A stretch of DNA of 64,000 nt from Lachnospiraceae bacterium (GTDB taxonomy: Bacteria; Bacillota; Clostridia; Lachnospirales; Lachnospiraceae), in NCBI GenBank assembly GCA_017938315.1, contig JAGBBV010000031.1:61226-125225 (forward strand), written 5' to 3'. Made by a program: the position numbers and the translations under genes. Shown here in pieces: positions 7,403-17,569 of this stretch. Under the pieces are notes generated by a model. That model saw nothing but the letters and a program-made list of their open reading frames with translations. It ran no database searches and was not told the origin of the DNA. Within the stretch, counting starts at the first letter, position 1. Every line of letters begins with the position of its first letter.

Positions 7403-7431
7403 ATTATAGTACAAAACTTTACCGCAGAAAA
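7403..7431 (-). promoter_or_regulatory. guaA promoter
   Basis: On the minus strand TTTTCT, 17 bases, TATAAT lies about 50 bases upstream of the guaA start. The -10 is consensus and the -35 is weak. Confidence 0.55.
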
Positions 7432-7492
7432 GTATTTTCTTCAACAAATTTCAAAAAAATAAAAAAAAAATATTTTCAAATGGACATCATTG

Positions 7493-7528
7493 TGCTAAAG
7501 TGTTAAACGTAGTAAGCACTTTATAGCA
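7493..7528 (+). promoter_or_regulatory. Leader hairpin before purC
   Basis: TGCTAAAGTG (7493-7502) pairs with CACTTTATAGCA (7517-7528), leaving a two-base bulge. It sits just before the GGAG ribosome site of purC and could mark an operator or a translational control element. It does not resemble a purine riboswitch. Confidence 0.35.
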
Positions 7529-7542
7529 AAGGAGACTTTATC

Positions 7543-8229
7543 ATGAAAAAAATTTATGAAGGTAAAACCAAAGATGTGTACAGCCTTGACAACGGAAACG
7601 TTATGCTGAAGTTTAAAGACGACTGTACAGGAAAAGACGGTGTGTTTGATCCCGGTGAAAACAGCGTAGGTTTAACAATCGAAGGTATCGGAAAAGCTAA
7701 CCTTGAAACATCCATTCACTACTTTGAACTTTTAAAAGCCGCAGGCATCAAAACACATTATGTAAGTGCTGATGTTGAAAATGCTACAATGGAAGTTCTT
7801 CCCGCAACAGTATTTGGACATGGTCTTGAGGTAATCTGCCGCCAGGTTGCAACTGGAAGTTTTATCCGCAGATATGGTGAGTACATAAAGGATGGCACTG
7901 TATTAGAAGGTGGTTATGTAGAATGTACATTTAAGAATGATGCTTTAGGTGATCCCCTTGTAACAGGTGAAGGTCTTGCTGCTCTTGGAATCATGACTCC
8001 TGCTATGTTCGAAAGCATGAAAGAACAGACTTTAAAGATTACCAAAATCGTTTCTGATGATTTAAAATCTATGGGTCTTGATTTATGGGATATCAAATTT
8101 GAATTTGGTTACAACAACGACGAAGTAATTCTCATCGACGAAATCGCTTCCGGTAACATGCGTGTATACAAGGATGGCAAGATTGTTGATCCCGTTGAAT
8201 TAACCAAAATCATTTTAAGCAACGTATAA
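7543..8229 (+). CDS. purC: Phosphoribosylaminoimidazole-succinocarboxamide synthase
   Basis: PurC joins aspartate to CAIR using ATP in the eighth step of IMP synthesis. The 228-residue length is typical of single-domain bacterial PurC. It begins with the family signature (K)[10 protein letters not shown] and has the conserved [17 protein letters not shown] (substrate-binding) and [10 protein letters not shown] / [11 protein letters not shown] segments. A GGAG site lies 8 bases before the ATG. It is divergent from guaA, so the intergenic region could coordinate purine genes, but no other pur gene is adjacent. A terminator follows directly. Confidence 0.97.
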   Translation: MKKIYEGKTKDVYSLDNGNVMLKFKDDCTGKDGVFDPGENSVGLTIEGIGKANLETSIHYFELLKAAGIKTHYVSADVENATMEVLPATVFGHGLEVICRQVATGSFIRRYGEYIKDGTVLEGGYVECTFKNDALGDPLVTGEGLAALGIMTPAMFESMKEQTLKITKIVSDDLKSMGLDLWDIKFEFGYNNDEVILIDEIASGNMRVYKDGKIVDPVELTKIILSNV

Positions 8230-8255
8230 AAAGACAAGCTTAATACTTAATATAG

Positions 8256-8290
8256 AAGGACTTTGATGCAATGCACCAAAGTCCTTTTTG
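8256..8290 (+). terminator. purC terminator
   Basis: AAGGACTTTG and CAAAGTCCTT form a perfect 10-base-pair stem followed by TTTTT. It lies 26 bases after the purC stop. Confidence 0.9.
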
Positions 8291-8297
8291 TTTCTTC

Positions 8298-8660
8298 TCA
8301 GTCGATTTTCGACATGTTTATAAATTTATATTTTTCCATGGTTTGCATATATTGCACCAACCGCCCGTAAAGAGGCTCTGCCGCATCGCCAAATCTATTT
8401 TTTACCAAAAGGGCGATATCATAAACACTTCTCTTTCCGTCAATCAACGGCCAAATAAAGTTTCCCATTTCATCTAAATGAATCTGTGAAATCTTCGGTT
8501 TCTTTAACAAAAGTTGTGCCAGACGATTAAATGTACCTGCGTTTTCTACGAAAACAGTAACCTTTCCGTTGGCATCAACTGTGCTTATCAATTTATCATT
8601 GTGCATTGGCACATAATCTAAATAGTTGTCTGCCTTCTCGTTTTTACGTATCTTTGCCAC
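8298..8660 (-). CDS. PqqD-family protein
   Basis: This protein is about 120 residues. Its C-terminal half has the PqqD-fold pattern (GNFIWPLIDGKRSVYDIALLVKNRFG), a peptide-binding winged-helix-like fold that often carries precursor peptides to radical SAM enzymes. I start at GTG 8660 (GTGGCAAAGATACG), which follows GGGGAAAGG and overlaps the OPT gene by 17 bases; an ATG at 8687 lacks a site. No radical SAM enzyme or precursor peptide is nearby, and the coupling is to the OPT transporter. It may be a free-standing peptide-binding partner of the transporter, but that is inference. Confidence 0.8.
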   Translation of the reverse strand: MAKIRKNEKADNYLDYVPMHNDKLISTVDANGKVTVFVENAGTFNRLAQLLLKKPKISQIHLDEMGNFIWPLIDGKRSVYDIALLVKNRFGDAAEPLYGRLVQYMQTMEKYKFINMSKID

Positions 8661-10551
8661 TTGCTTTTCCTTTCCCCTGCATAGCAAATCTCATGATACA
8701 AAATATCATAATGACAAGAAGCACAATACCACCAATAATTCCTGTATTTACAATAGCAGACAAATCAATAACACCAGCCACATTTACCACTGCAAGAATA
8801 GCAAGCAAAATACCCATTAATCCTTCACCGGCAATCAAACCTGAGCAGAATAAAATACCGCTGTTTGCCTCTTTATTTTCTTCTTTTTCCTGATTCTTCT
8901 TATCTGCAAACCACTTGATGATACCCCCAACCATGATTGTGGAACTAAGTTCCATGGGCAGATACAAACCGATAGCCACAGGCAGTACAGGAATTTTTAA
9001 CACTTCAAGTGCGATGGCAATAAACACACCGATTAGCACAAGTGCCCATGGAAGATTCCCTTCCATCACCCCTTCCACAATCATCTTCATCAAGGTGGCC
9101 TGGGGTGCAGAAAGCTCTGCTGTACCATAACCTCCCCATGCCAGGTTAAATAGTACAAGTACACCACCAATTGTGAGGGCGGAAACAACCGCACCAATCA
9201 GTTCACCAATCTGCTGTTTCCTGGGTGTGGCACCAAGAATATAACCTGTCTTTAAATCCTGTGAAGTGTCTCCTGCCATAGCCGCAACAATACAGATAAC
9301 GGAACCAATCGCGATGGCACCGGTCATCCCCTGTATCCCTGCATTTCCTGTTGCTTTCAGTGCAAGAGTCGCAAATAGAAGTGTAGCAATTGCCATACCG
9401 GATACCGGATTATTGCTGCTACCTACAAGACCTACCATTCTGGAGGAAACCGTAGCAAAAAAGAAACCAAATATAACTACAAACAGTGCTCCCGGGAAAG
9501 TTACGGGAATCTGAGGGAGAAGCCAGATAGCTACAACCATCAACGCTATCCCGGTCATAATCGCTTTCATGTCCATGTCCTGTGCGGTACGAAAGTTATT
9601 CCTTTTTCCCTCTCCCTTCATTCCTTTTATGGCATCTATGAAGGTTGACACAATCAGTGGCAAAGATTTTACCAGACTGATAATACCACCTGCTGCAACC
9701 GCGCCGGCGCCAATATATCTGATGTAACTGCTCCAGACGGCACTTGCTCCGCCGATTGCATACATATTTGCAATGGTATCCGTTCCCGGGTACAGCACAG
9801 TATCACTACCAAAAGTAATGATTGCAGGAATGAGTACAAACCATCCGATTAATCCCCCTGCAAACAAGTAAGAAGAAATCTTAGGACCACAAATATACCC
9901 CACACCTAAAAGTGCAGGGTAAACTTCTACAGAAAATTCTGTCTTTAATCCTTTTATGGGTGCGGTAATTACGCCGGGAACCACCTTTAGTCCATCTACC
10001 ACAAATTTAAATGCTGCTGCCAGTCCCATTCCCACAAACACACTCTTTGCCCCGGCTCCTCCTTCTTCCCCTGCAAGTAACACTTTTGCGCAAGCAGTCC
10101 CTTCAGGGTAAGGCAAGATACCATGTTCTTTCACAATTAAAGCTTTGCGTAGAGGGACCATAAACAGTACACCCAAAACACCTCCGCAAAGAGAAATCAG
10201 GGCAATGGTCAGAAGGCTAGGCGTTTCTGTCACACCATCTTTTGCCCACAAAAATAATACCGGCAAAGTGAAAATAGCACCTGCTGCCAAGGACTCACCT
10301 GCCGAACCAATGGTCTGAACAATATTACTTTCCAGTATGGAATCCTTTTTCATGATCACGCGAATCACACCCATGGAAATAACCGCCGCCGGAATGGATG
10401 CTGAAACCGTCATCCCCACTCTAAGCCCCAGATAGGCATTGGCTGCGCCGAAAATAATTGCCAAAAGAATTCCCATTATTACCGATGTAGCCGTAAGCTC
10501 CGACGTAATCTTATCCGCCGGAACATACGGCTTAAATTCTTCCTTTTTCAT
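8644..10551 (-). CDS. OPT-family oligopeptide transporter
   Basis: This 635-residue protein has about 14-16 hydrophobic segments and many GA-rich, proline-containing helices. It opens with a short charged head and the family-typical ...NAYLGLRVGMTVSASIPAAV segment. Internal sequences such as LPYPEGTACAKVLLAGEEGG, a proline/acid loop after the third helix, and NPVSGMAIATLL are diagnostic of bacterial OPT proteins. These are proton-coupled importers of oligopeptides, amino-acid conjugates or metal chelates across the membrane. It is likely cotranslated with the PqqD-like gene. The substrate cannot be told from the sequence. Confidence 0.95.
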   Translation of the reverse strand: MKKEEFKPYVPADKITSELTATSVIMGILLAIIFGAANAYLGLRVGMTVSASIPAAVISMGVIRVIMKKDSILESNIVQTIGSAGESLAAGAIFTLPVLFLWAKDGVTETPSLLTIALISLCGGVLGVLFMVPLRKALIVKEHGILPYPEGTACAKVLLAGEEGGAGAKSVFVGMGLAAAFKFVVDGLKVVPGVITAPIKGLKTEFSVEVYPALLGVGYICGPKISSYLFAGGLIGWFVLIPAIITFGSDTVLYPGTDTIANMYAIGGASAVWSSYIRYIGAGAVAAGGIISLVKSLPLIVSTFIDAIKGMKGEGKRNNFRTAQDMDMKAIMTGIALMVVAIWLLPQIPVTFPGALFVVIFGFFFATVSSRMVGLVGSSNNPVSGMAIATLLFATLALKATGNAGIQGMTGAIAIGSVICIVAAMAGDTSQDLKTGYILGATPRKQQIGELIGAVVSALTIGGVLVLFNLAWGGYGTAELSAPQATLMKMIVEGVMEGNLPWALVLIGVFIAIALEVLKIPVLPVAIGLYLPMELSSTIMVGGIIKWFADKKNQEKEENKEANSGILFCSGLIAGEGLMGILLAILAVVNVAGVIDLSAIVNTGIIGGIVLLVIMIFCIMRFAMQGKGKASGKDT

Positions 10552-10633
10552 TTAACACCTCTTCATACATTATTATCTTTACCAACATATCATGATTATA
10601 TAAATATATGAAGTGGTTATATTTTCCTGTCTG

Positions 10634-13306
10634 CTACATACTGTAATAAGCTACACCAATTGTCTGCATTCCCGAATTGCATGCAACAGTAAATGAGGCT
10701 TTTTGCATAATTACCCGCTTAAACGGAATACATTTTAGCACTTCTCTTTTAATGAGTTCCTGTTGTTTTACGCTACAGCCCACATATGTGATAAATACCA
10801 CATCTTTGTTAATTTTTCTTTTCTTTCGCAGGTGATGACGTATCCCTTTTTTCCATGCACTTTCCACGCTTCCTCCAAGGAGGCCGCTTACCACTGCATT
10901 TTTATGACGCATGGTAACATATGGATGAAGTTCCAACATATTACACAATTTCGCCACCGCGGAATTTGTACGTCCATTCCGATAAAAAATATCTGCCCCC
11001 GGCATAACAATAGCTGTCTGCACATGACTATGCATCTTATTTACGGCGTCAATAATTTCTTCAACACTCTTGTTTTCTGTTGCCAGCCTTGCTGCATGCA
11101 AGGTAATGAGTCCCTGTCCACAGGATATCTGTGCAGAATCAACTACATGCACATGTCCAAAGCCTTTTGCCGCCGCTACCGCAATACCATAGCTCTTTCC
11201 GGCCCTGGAGCCTAGTGAAATATGGATAACACTTTCTGCTTCTGTCAGTGCCTCGGCAAAAAATTCTTCAAATTCTTCTACGGTAACACTATCCGGAGTT
11301 GCACTGCTTGTCTCTGTAGACATGTATTGTTCCAAACTGTCAGAATCAATTTCACGGGTATCTGCAAACCGGCCGTAGGGCGTTTTAATATAAAGATACA
11401 TTACTTTAATATCATATTTTTCCAATAACTCTGCAGGAATATCACAAGCACAATCTGAGGTGATATATATTTTTTTACGTCTTTTCTTTGCAATTTTTTG
11501 TATTTGCCCCAAACGCTGTGCCTCTGTAATATTCTGCTTTTGATATTCAATAATCTCTGCCGGCAAAAAGCGAAGAATCTCAAGTTCCATCACTTTTCCT
11601 TGAATGGGTTTCCCTACATAGCCGTCAAAGCCCTGCTCTTCATATACCTGCCTTGCATTCGCAATTGTATTTCCGGTCAGTGCAATGACTGCAGATTCAC
11701 GACACAAACCATTTTCCTGACTGCGTATTTCCTGTAGCGTCATACGGCCATTCATACCGGGCATCATGTCGTCAAGCAAAATGACATGATAAAATTTCTT
11801 TTTTGCCATTTCCAGACACTCTGCTCCGTTTTTTGCAATGTCAACCTGAACTTTCGTTGCCTCCAACAATTTCTTCGCAATCATGGAATTCATATCATTA
11901 TCATCCACCACGAGCACTCTTGCCTGAGGAGCTTCAAAATCCGGTTCATAAATTTGTCCTTCTTCCATTTTTCTATCCAGCGGACTCATTACACCTACCG
12001 GCTTCACATTTGAAATCTTTTGTTTTACGCTTATGGTAAAAATGGTACCTTTCTTATAAATACTGTCAATTTTAATTTCTCCGTCCATTAAGCCAAGTAA
12101 CTGCTTGACAATGGAAAGTCCCAAACCACTTCCCATAATCCCGGCATTTTTCTTTTCATCTATCCGGTTAAAGGAATCATATATATTTTCCATATCTTCT
12201 TTGCGGATACCCATGCCCGTATCCGCAACTTTGATTTTCAGCGTAACTTCATCGCCGTTGCTTTCCTCTCCTTGTACACTTAGTGTAACAGAACCTTCCT
12301 CCGTATATTTCACGGCATTGTCCAGAAGATTGAGCAGAATTTGCCGGATTCTTTTTTCATCACCGAAAAGTTCCGAAGGCAATCCGGGATCAATATCCAG
12401 CTTAAAATCCAACTTCTTTTTTTCCATTTGTACCCAAATTAGGTCTGTCAAATCCTCGACCAATGTCTTGAGTTTATATTTTACGGGTACAATGTGCATC
12501 TTATCCATTTCCATCTGGGATAAATCCAAAATGTCATTTACCTGATTAAGTAGCAACTTGCTTGCAAGCTGAATATCCAATGCATATTCCCTTGTTTCTC
12601 CGCCGGGATTGGCACGCATAATCATCTCGTTAAGCCCCATGATTGCATTAATTGGTGTTCTGATTTCGTGGCTCATATTGGCAAAGAACACATTTTTTGA
12701 ATCTCTATTTCTTTCCAGTTCTTCTTTTTGTGCAACATTTGTTTTATGTTCTTCTTCATAAATTCTCATATGCACCTGCAGTATCAATCCACAAATCATA
12801 CTTGCCATAACAACTGACAAAAAGGAATCCCAAAAAACAGCTTCTTTTGATGCAAGTGGTGTTATATACTCCGGATAGCAATATGCCATATGATATAATA
12901 ACGCACTCATGCCAAGTGAAAAGCATAAATGAACGAATAAATTTTTCCCTTTAAACATAAGAAAGCCGTATAAAACGATAATCACCAGCCACATGGGAGC
13001 TCCTCCCTCAATACCACCGCCGGAAAAGAACATCAGTGGCATAATGACTGTCATAATGAGAAAATCAAGAATTGCAGCTGCCAAATAATAGCGTTTATGT
13101 TTGAAGGTTAAATACCAGACAATTCCTATTGCTGCCAGAAATAGTATCATCACCGGCAATAGTTTAATTCCGGATTCCATAATCATAAAATTTTCTATAA
13201 TTGTTAAAAGGGTTGCAAATCCGCCCACAATGATAATGATCCGGAACATTCTTTCCCTCAGTTCACAGTCTTTTCCTGTGATAAACTGAATTATCTTTTT
13301 ACCCAT
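10634..13306 (-). CDS. Hybrid histidine kinase fused to a DegV lipid-binding domain
   Basis: This 890-residue protein has, in order, about six membrane segments (20-180), a dimerisation/phosphoacceptor domain with MSHEIRTPIN (His 213), an ATPase domain (N box NLLDNAVKY about 326-334, DTGMGI and GSGLGLSIV), a receiver (about 462-580, LLDDMMPGMNG with Asp 513) and a C-terminal DegV/EDD domain (about 612-890: YITSDCACDIPAELLEKY, then SLGSRAGKSYG). DegV proteins (FakB group) bind fatty acids for phosphorylation by FakA. Fusion to a kinase suggests lipid-responsive signalling. It lies 3 bases after the other hybrid kinase, so the two are cotranslated. Confidence 0.93.
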   Translation of the reverse strand: MGKKIIQFITGKDCELRERMFRIIIIVGGFATLLTIIENFMIMESGIKLLPVMILFLAAIGIVWYLTFKHKRYYLAAAILDFLIMTVIMPLMFFSGGGIEGGAPMWLVIIVLYGFLMFKGKNLFVHLCFSLGMSALLYHMAYCYPEYITPLASKEAVFWDSFLSVVMASMICGLILQVHMRIYEEEHKTNVAQKEELERNRDSKNVFFANMSHEIRTPINAIMGLNEMIMRANPGGETREYALDIQLASKLLLNQVNDILDLSQMEMDKMHIVPVKYKLKTLVEDLTDLIWVQMEKKKLDFKLDIDPGLPSELFGDEKRIRQILLNLLDNAVKYTEEGSVTLSVQGEESNGDEVTLKIKVADTGMGIRKEDMENIYDSFNRIDEKKNAGIMGSGLGLSIVKQLLGLMDGEIKIDSIYKKGTIFTISVKQKISNVKPVGVMSPLDRKMEEGQIYEPDFEAPQARVLVVDDNDMNSMIAKKLLEATKVQVDIAKNGAECLEMAKKKFYHVILLDDMMPGMNGRMTLQEIRSQENGLCRESAVIALTGNTIANARQVYEEQGFDGYVGKPIQGKVMELEILRFLPAEIIEYQKQNITEAQRLGQIQKIAKKRRKKIYITSDCACDIPAELLEKYDIKVMYLYIKTPYGRFADTREIDSDSLEQYMSTETSSATPDSVTVEEFEEFFAEALTEAESVIHISLGSRAGKSYGIAVAAAKGFGHVHVVDSAQISCGQGLITLHAARLATENKSVEEIIDAVNKMHSHVQTAIVMPGADIFYRNGRTNSAVAKLCNMLELHPYVTMRHKNAVVSGLLGGSVESAWKKGIRHHLRKKRKINKDVVFITYVGCSVKQQELIKREVLKCIPFKRVIMQKASFTVACNSGMQTIGVAYYSM

Positions 13307-13309
13307 AGG

Positions 13310-16093
13310 CTATTTCTCCTCACCTGCAAGTTTCTTTCGTATTCTTGATACCAGTTCTACCGCTGCCATGTAATCACACATTTCCACTTTTCTATAAGCA
13401 TCTGCCAATCGGCCCCTTAACGATGTGCCATGATATTGATACTCCTGCAGCGTTTCAATCACTTCCGCCAATCTCTGACCATCCAACGCATACACCGCGT
13501 TTTCCATTTCTTCCAGTTTTTTCTTAAATTCATCATCCGTAAGGTCGGGCATTACTGTTATATCTGCTACTGCTTCACTTTCTTTCTCCTGTTCTGTCTG
13601 CAGCTCCTCATCAGACAACAGAAGCCGACACAGTTTTTCTAACACATCTTCATACTTTTCTACAAAAGGACCGTGATTTTTCTCTATAAACTCCCAATTG
13701 CCTTCACGTCCGGCAAGTTCCAGTTGTTTTGCAAGTTCTGATGTCTTTAATGCACCGATACTGTACATGGCGCTCTTGATGCCATGAACCTCTATCACAT
13801 AGCTATTCCAATCCTGTTGCTCATGCAGCCTGTCAACTTTTAGCCCACTCTTTTTATAGTCTTTGCAATACTCAGTAAGCACTCTGATGTATTGTTCTTT
13901 CCCGTTGCAGTATAGGATTCCTTTTACCACATCAAAGCCTAAATCCATAAGTGCTTTTTCCACATCTTCATTTTCCTTGCCATCTTTCTCCAGATTTTCT
14001 GCATAAGTGGTACTTTCCTGCTCTTTTACATAAACTATTTTTTCAGCCGGGAGATTTCTTTTCAGAACTCTTTCAAGCACCGATCTCTCCACCGGTTTCT
14101 CCAGAAAATCGTCAAATCCTTCCGACAATAATGTTTCCCTTGTTCCTGCTACGGCATTTGCTGTCAGGACCACAATTGGCACATTTTGGAAGTAGGTTCC
14201 GACCTTTGTCCGGATCTGATGAAGAGTTTCCACTCCGTCCATTTCCGGCATCATGTGATCCATGAACACAAAATCATAGTCAGCCGTCATAATTTTCTCT
14301 AATGCTTCCTTACCGCTTTCCGCAGTAGTAACCTCAATACCATACCAATTAAGCAGCCCTTCTATCACTCTTATATTTGTATGATTATCATCAACCACCA
14401 ATACACGGGCATTCTTTACCATAAACTTTTCGCCCATTTTTCTTCTTCTGTCTTTTCCGCTGCTTTCCAGGTTGTTGATAACTGAAAGAATTGTCAAAAT
14501 ATAGAACGGCTTATACACCTTTAATAATTGCGGATTCGTAACATATTTTTCATCGTAATCGTCAAGCACAACAATCACATTGGTCTCATTTGCCAATTCG
14601 TCGAAATATTCTTTTCCTTCCTTATATTCCACCACGCTGATAAATACATGGGAAAACTTTTCTTTTTCCTCTCTTCTTTGCAATTCCTGTAAATTACGGC
14701 AGATCTGACATTTTGCCTTCAGCTGTTCCACCATGTGTATGATATTGTCGGTATATTCATCTCGAATTGCCATCATGTCAAACTGTTCCATGTCAATATA
14801 TGTGGCAACATTAATATTTTCTTTGTTTTGAATAGACGCAATAGGTGTTTCATCGAGCACCTTCTGAGGAACTACAAACTTGATTGCACTTCCTTTGCCC
14901 GGTTTACTTTTTACTGTAATTGCACCTCCCATTTTTTGCACCAAGGCATGGGAAATTGCAAGCCCCAAACCAACGCCGCCTTCATGACGGTTTCTCTTTG
15001 CATCCGCCTGATTAAAACTCACGAACATTTTTTCAAGGCTCTGTTCGTTCATTCCAATACCGGTATCCTTAACCGTGACTGCCAGGTTAATACCGTAAGT
15101 TTCTTTTCTATAGCCAATTTCCAGGGAAACACAGCCTTCTTCCGTAAACTTTATGGCATTATCCACCAAGTTCATGATAACTCTTCTAAGTTTCTTTTCA
15201 TCTCCCAAAAGGCCACTGGGCATATTGGCATCACAGTCTACAATCAGCTCAATTTTCTTATCTTTTTTTCTGGACATTGCCACATTTATGACATCATTAA
15301 TTGTAGATGCAATATTATAAGCTTCTTCTTCCAATTCTATCTTTCCGGATTGTAGTTCAGAAAAGTCTAAAATATCACTGACTACCATCATTAGGTCATG
15401 TCCGGAGCGTTCAATATCTTTTATTTTTTCTGTCACATTCTCCGGCAATTCTTCCCTAAGTACCAGTTCGCTCATGCCACATATCGTATTAATAGGTGTT
15501 CTGATTTCATGACTGACGTTTGCCAGAAAATCATTTTTACTTTCCTCTGCCATTTCCAGTTCTTCAACTGCTGCTACCAGCCTGTTGCTGCCATCATTGT
15601 TCCGTTTCGTCCAAATGTACATAATGTATTCAAGCAAAATGACATTGCCGCTTTGCAGAAGTATACTCATAACATCATTTGCACTCTCAGAAGCAAACGC
15701 AAATAAGGAAAATGTATGGTATCCCAAAATCAAGATAAAAGAAACCGTGGTTATAAAAATGATTTCTTGGATACCATATAGCCCAAGCAAGATAATAAAC
15801 GTCGCAAAAACAGCATATACCTGTGCCAGACTTTCTGTATTCACCGCATAAATCACCACACTTATTTGCATCAAAACAGAGGATATTTTTACCCTAAAAG
15901 AATACGTATTTACGCCGGCTAAATGTATAAGCCAGTCCGTCATCACTAAAAACAGCAATAGAAAGTTAATCAATCCGGCTTTTTCATGATTTGCAAAAAA
16001 CAGCATCATTCCGACACTGTACATAGTATAAATAATCAGCAAAAACCTTTCTATTTTTCTTTGGTTATTGGCATTATAAGTCACTTTATCCAA
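13310..16093 (-). CDS. Hybrid histidine kinase with receiver and Hpt domains
   Basis: This 927-residue protein has five or six membrane segments (15-165), a phosphoacceptor domain with VSHEIRTPIN (His 195), a full ATPase domain (NLVDNAIKF, DTGIGM, GLGLAISHAL), a degenerate receiver-like segment (about 430-545) and a true receiver (VLVVDDNHTN, FMDHMMPEMDG). The C-terminal helical part carries VHGIKSAMYSIGA, an Hpt phosphotransfer site. A full His-Asp-His relay is therefore present on one chain. The start is TTG, 8 bases after GGAGG. The gene follows the chemotaxis block but is separated from it by a strong hairpin terminator. No DNA-binding output is adjacent, so signals may leave through the neighbouring receivers. 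Confidence 0.93.
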   Translation of the reverse strand: MDKVTYNANNQRKIERFLLIIYTMYSVGMMLFFANHEKAGLINFLLLFLVMTDWLIHLAGVNTYSFRVKISSVLMQISVVIYAVNTESLAQVYAVFATFIILLGLYGIQEIIFITTVSFILILGYHTFSLFAFASESANDVMSILLQSGNVILLEYIMYIWTKRNNDGSNRLVAAVEELEMAEESKNDFLANVSHEIRTPINTICGMSELVLREELPENVTEKIKDIERSGHDLMMVVSDILDFSELQSGKIELEEEAYNIASTINDVINVAMSRKKDKKIELIVDCDANMPSGLLGDEKKLRRVIMNLVDNAIKFTEEGCVSLEIGYRKETYGINLAVTVKDTGIGMNEQSLEKMFVSFNQADAKRNRHEGGVGLGLAISHALVQKMGGAITVKSKPGKGSAIKFVVPQKVLDETPIASIQNKENINVATYIDMEQFDMMAIRDEYTDNIIHMVEQLKAKCQICRNLQELQRREEKEKFSHVFISVVEYKEGKEYFDELANETNVIVVLDDYDEKYVTNPQLLKVYKPFYILTILSVINNLESSGKDRRRKMGEKFMVKNARVLVVDDNHTNIRVIEGLLNWYGIEVTTAESGKEALEKIMTADYDFVFMDHMMPEMDGVETLHQIRTKVGTYFQNVPIVVLTANAVAGTRETLLSEGFDDFLEKPVERSVLERVLKRNLPAEKIVYVKEQESTTYAENLEKDGKENEDVEKALMDLGFDVVKGILYCNGKEQYIRVLTEYCKDYKKSGLKVDRLHEQQDWNSYVIEVHGIKSAMYSIGALKTSELAKQLELAGREGNWEFIEKNHGPFVEKYEDVLEKLCRLLLSDEELQTEQEKESEAVADITVMPDLTDDEFKKKLEEMENAVYALDGQRLAEVIETLQEYQYHGTSLRGRLADAYRKVEMCDYMAAVELVSRIRKKLAGEEK

Positions 16094-16125
16094 TGCTTCA
16101 TCCTCCTACTGCTGTAAAAGCACCT

Positions 16126-16199
16126 ATAAAAAACATACTGACATACCCGCACGCTGCTCCGATGTCTTTTCATCGGACAACACACCGGATGCCAGTATG
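16126..16199 (-). terminator. Long structured terminator between mcp and hybrid kinase
   Basis: The outer arms CATACTG/CAGTATG and an inner TCCGATG/CATCGGA stem with an AAAAGA loop form a roughly 66-base structure. On the minus strand it is followed by TTTTTTAT. It should reduce expression of the two hybrid kinases relative to the che genes. Confidence 0.8.
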
Positions 16200-16217
16200 C
16201 TTACAATTTACTTTGTT

Positions 16218-17564
16218 TTAATATTTTCCAAAACTATCATTTAAAGAAATAATCTGTTCATTTTTATCAGATGTAAAATCATATTCCTGTTCAACATTTC
16301 CTGCATCTAAAGCCATGCCTTTTAGCTTATAAATTGCAAGCATGTCACGGACCCTACTTGCCTGGGACGACATTTCCATACTTGCCGCTGCACATTCTTC
16401 ACTTGTTGCAGAATTATTCTGTACTACCTGGGATACCTGTGCAATTGCCTGGTCAATCTGGGAAATGGCTGCCGCCTGATAATTGGATGCTTCTGCAATA
16501 TCCGTAATCATACGTTCACTCTTGGCTACCGCTGTTGTAATTTCACCAAGTGCCTGTGCAGTTCCGTTTGCAATCTTGGAGCCTGCTTCCACTTTGCGGA
16601 TGGAATCTTCAATCATTTCTGCTGTTTCTGCCGCCGCGGAGGAACTCTTTGCCGCCAGATTTCTTACCTCCTCTGCAACTACTGCAAAGCCTTTTCCTGC
16701 ATCTCCTGCTCTTGCTGCTTCTACAGCTGCATTGAGTGCTAATATATTTGTCTGGAATGCAATGTCATCAATCACTTTAATAATTTTAGAAATGCTCTCG
16801 GATGCTTTATTAATCTCTTCCATGGCAACCACCATTTCCTGCATTTCCACATTGCCTTTTTTCACGTCTTCAATTGCCTGTGCCACCAGCTGTGCTGCCG
16901 CATTGGCCTGGTTTGCGTTTTCTCTTGTTTTTTCTGCCACATCTGCAATAGATGCTGTAATCTCTTCAATGGCACTTGCCTGTTCTGTAGAGCCTTGTGC
17001 CAAAGCTTCGCTGGCTGCCGCTACCTGGGAAGAATTTGCAGTCACTTTATATGCTGCATCTTTGATGTTGCCCAAAGAATGCTGTGTCTGTGCCACCATC
17101 TTTTGAAGTGCAAATCCCATCACGTCTTCATCTGATTTAGGTGTTACTTCCACCATCATATTGCCGTTTGCAACTTCCTGTGCTACCTGTGCATTTTCCT
17201 TTGTATTATCAATTACCTTTTGAAAGCTGTCAATTAATGCACCAAACTCATCGTTTCCTCTTTTTTTCATCTTCAGGTCAACCTTGCCCTGGGCCAAATC
17301 ATCTGCTGCTTTCATAAGGTCTGCCATGGATTTTTTGATATTAATTACCACCACCGATACAATACCGCCGATAGAAATCTGCATTGCGATAAACTCAATC
17401 GCAGTAAAGGTGGCAAAACTGCTTAAATAGGATACCGGATCATCTACCGTAACGATTGTCTGTGCTGTTCTATATCCCAAAAACAATGATAAAACTAATA
17501 GGAAATCTACAACGATAAAGCTAATACATAATTTAGTAACCATTTTAATATTTTTCGCATTCAT
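16218..17564 (-). CDS. Methyl-accepting chemotaxis protein without a large sensor domain
   Basis: This 448-residue protein has two membrane helices (about 9-30 and 52-76) separated by only about 20 residues, then HAMP (about 75-130) and a long signalling coiled coil. The conserved hairpin tip is present ([21 protein letters not shown]). Glu/Gln-rich heptads on both sides are candidate methylation sites for CheR and CheB. It has no extracellular ligand pocket, so it probably senses through its membrane part or through partners. It lies 5 bases after cheW, within the che operon. It ends in a soluble tail, with no CheR-tethering pentapeptide visible. Confidence 0.95.
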   Translation of the reverse strand: MNAKNIKMVTKLCISFIVVDFLLVLSLFLGYRTAQTIVTVDDPVSYLSSFATFTAIEFIAMQISIGGIVSVVVINIKKSMADLMKAADDLAQGKVDLKMKKRGNDEFGALIDSFQKVIDNTKENAQVAQEVANGNMMVEVTPKSDEDVMGFALQKMVAQTQHSLGNIKDAAYKVTANSSQVAAASEALAQGSTEQASAIEEITASIADVAEKTRENANQANAAAQLVAQAIEDVKKGNVEMQEMVVAMEEINKASESISKIIKVIDDIAFQTNILALNAAVEAARAGDAGKGFAVVAEEVRNLAAKSSSAAAETAEMIEDSIRKVEAGSKIANGTAQALGEITTAVAKSERMITDIAEASNYQAAAISQIDQAIAQVSQVVQNNSATSEECAAASMEMSSQASRVRDMLAIYKLKGMALDAGNVEQEYDFTSDKNEQIISLNDSFGKY

Positions 17565-17569
17565 AATGA

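Noticed and set aside
7380-7543. Purine riboswitch between guaA and purC
   Set aside because: No conserved three-way-junction motifs were found; only a short hairpin is present.
14735-15355. 206-codon plus-strand frame opposite the hybrid kinase
   Set aside because: It is antisense to conserved kinase boxes with Cys/His/Phe-rich shadow composition.
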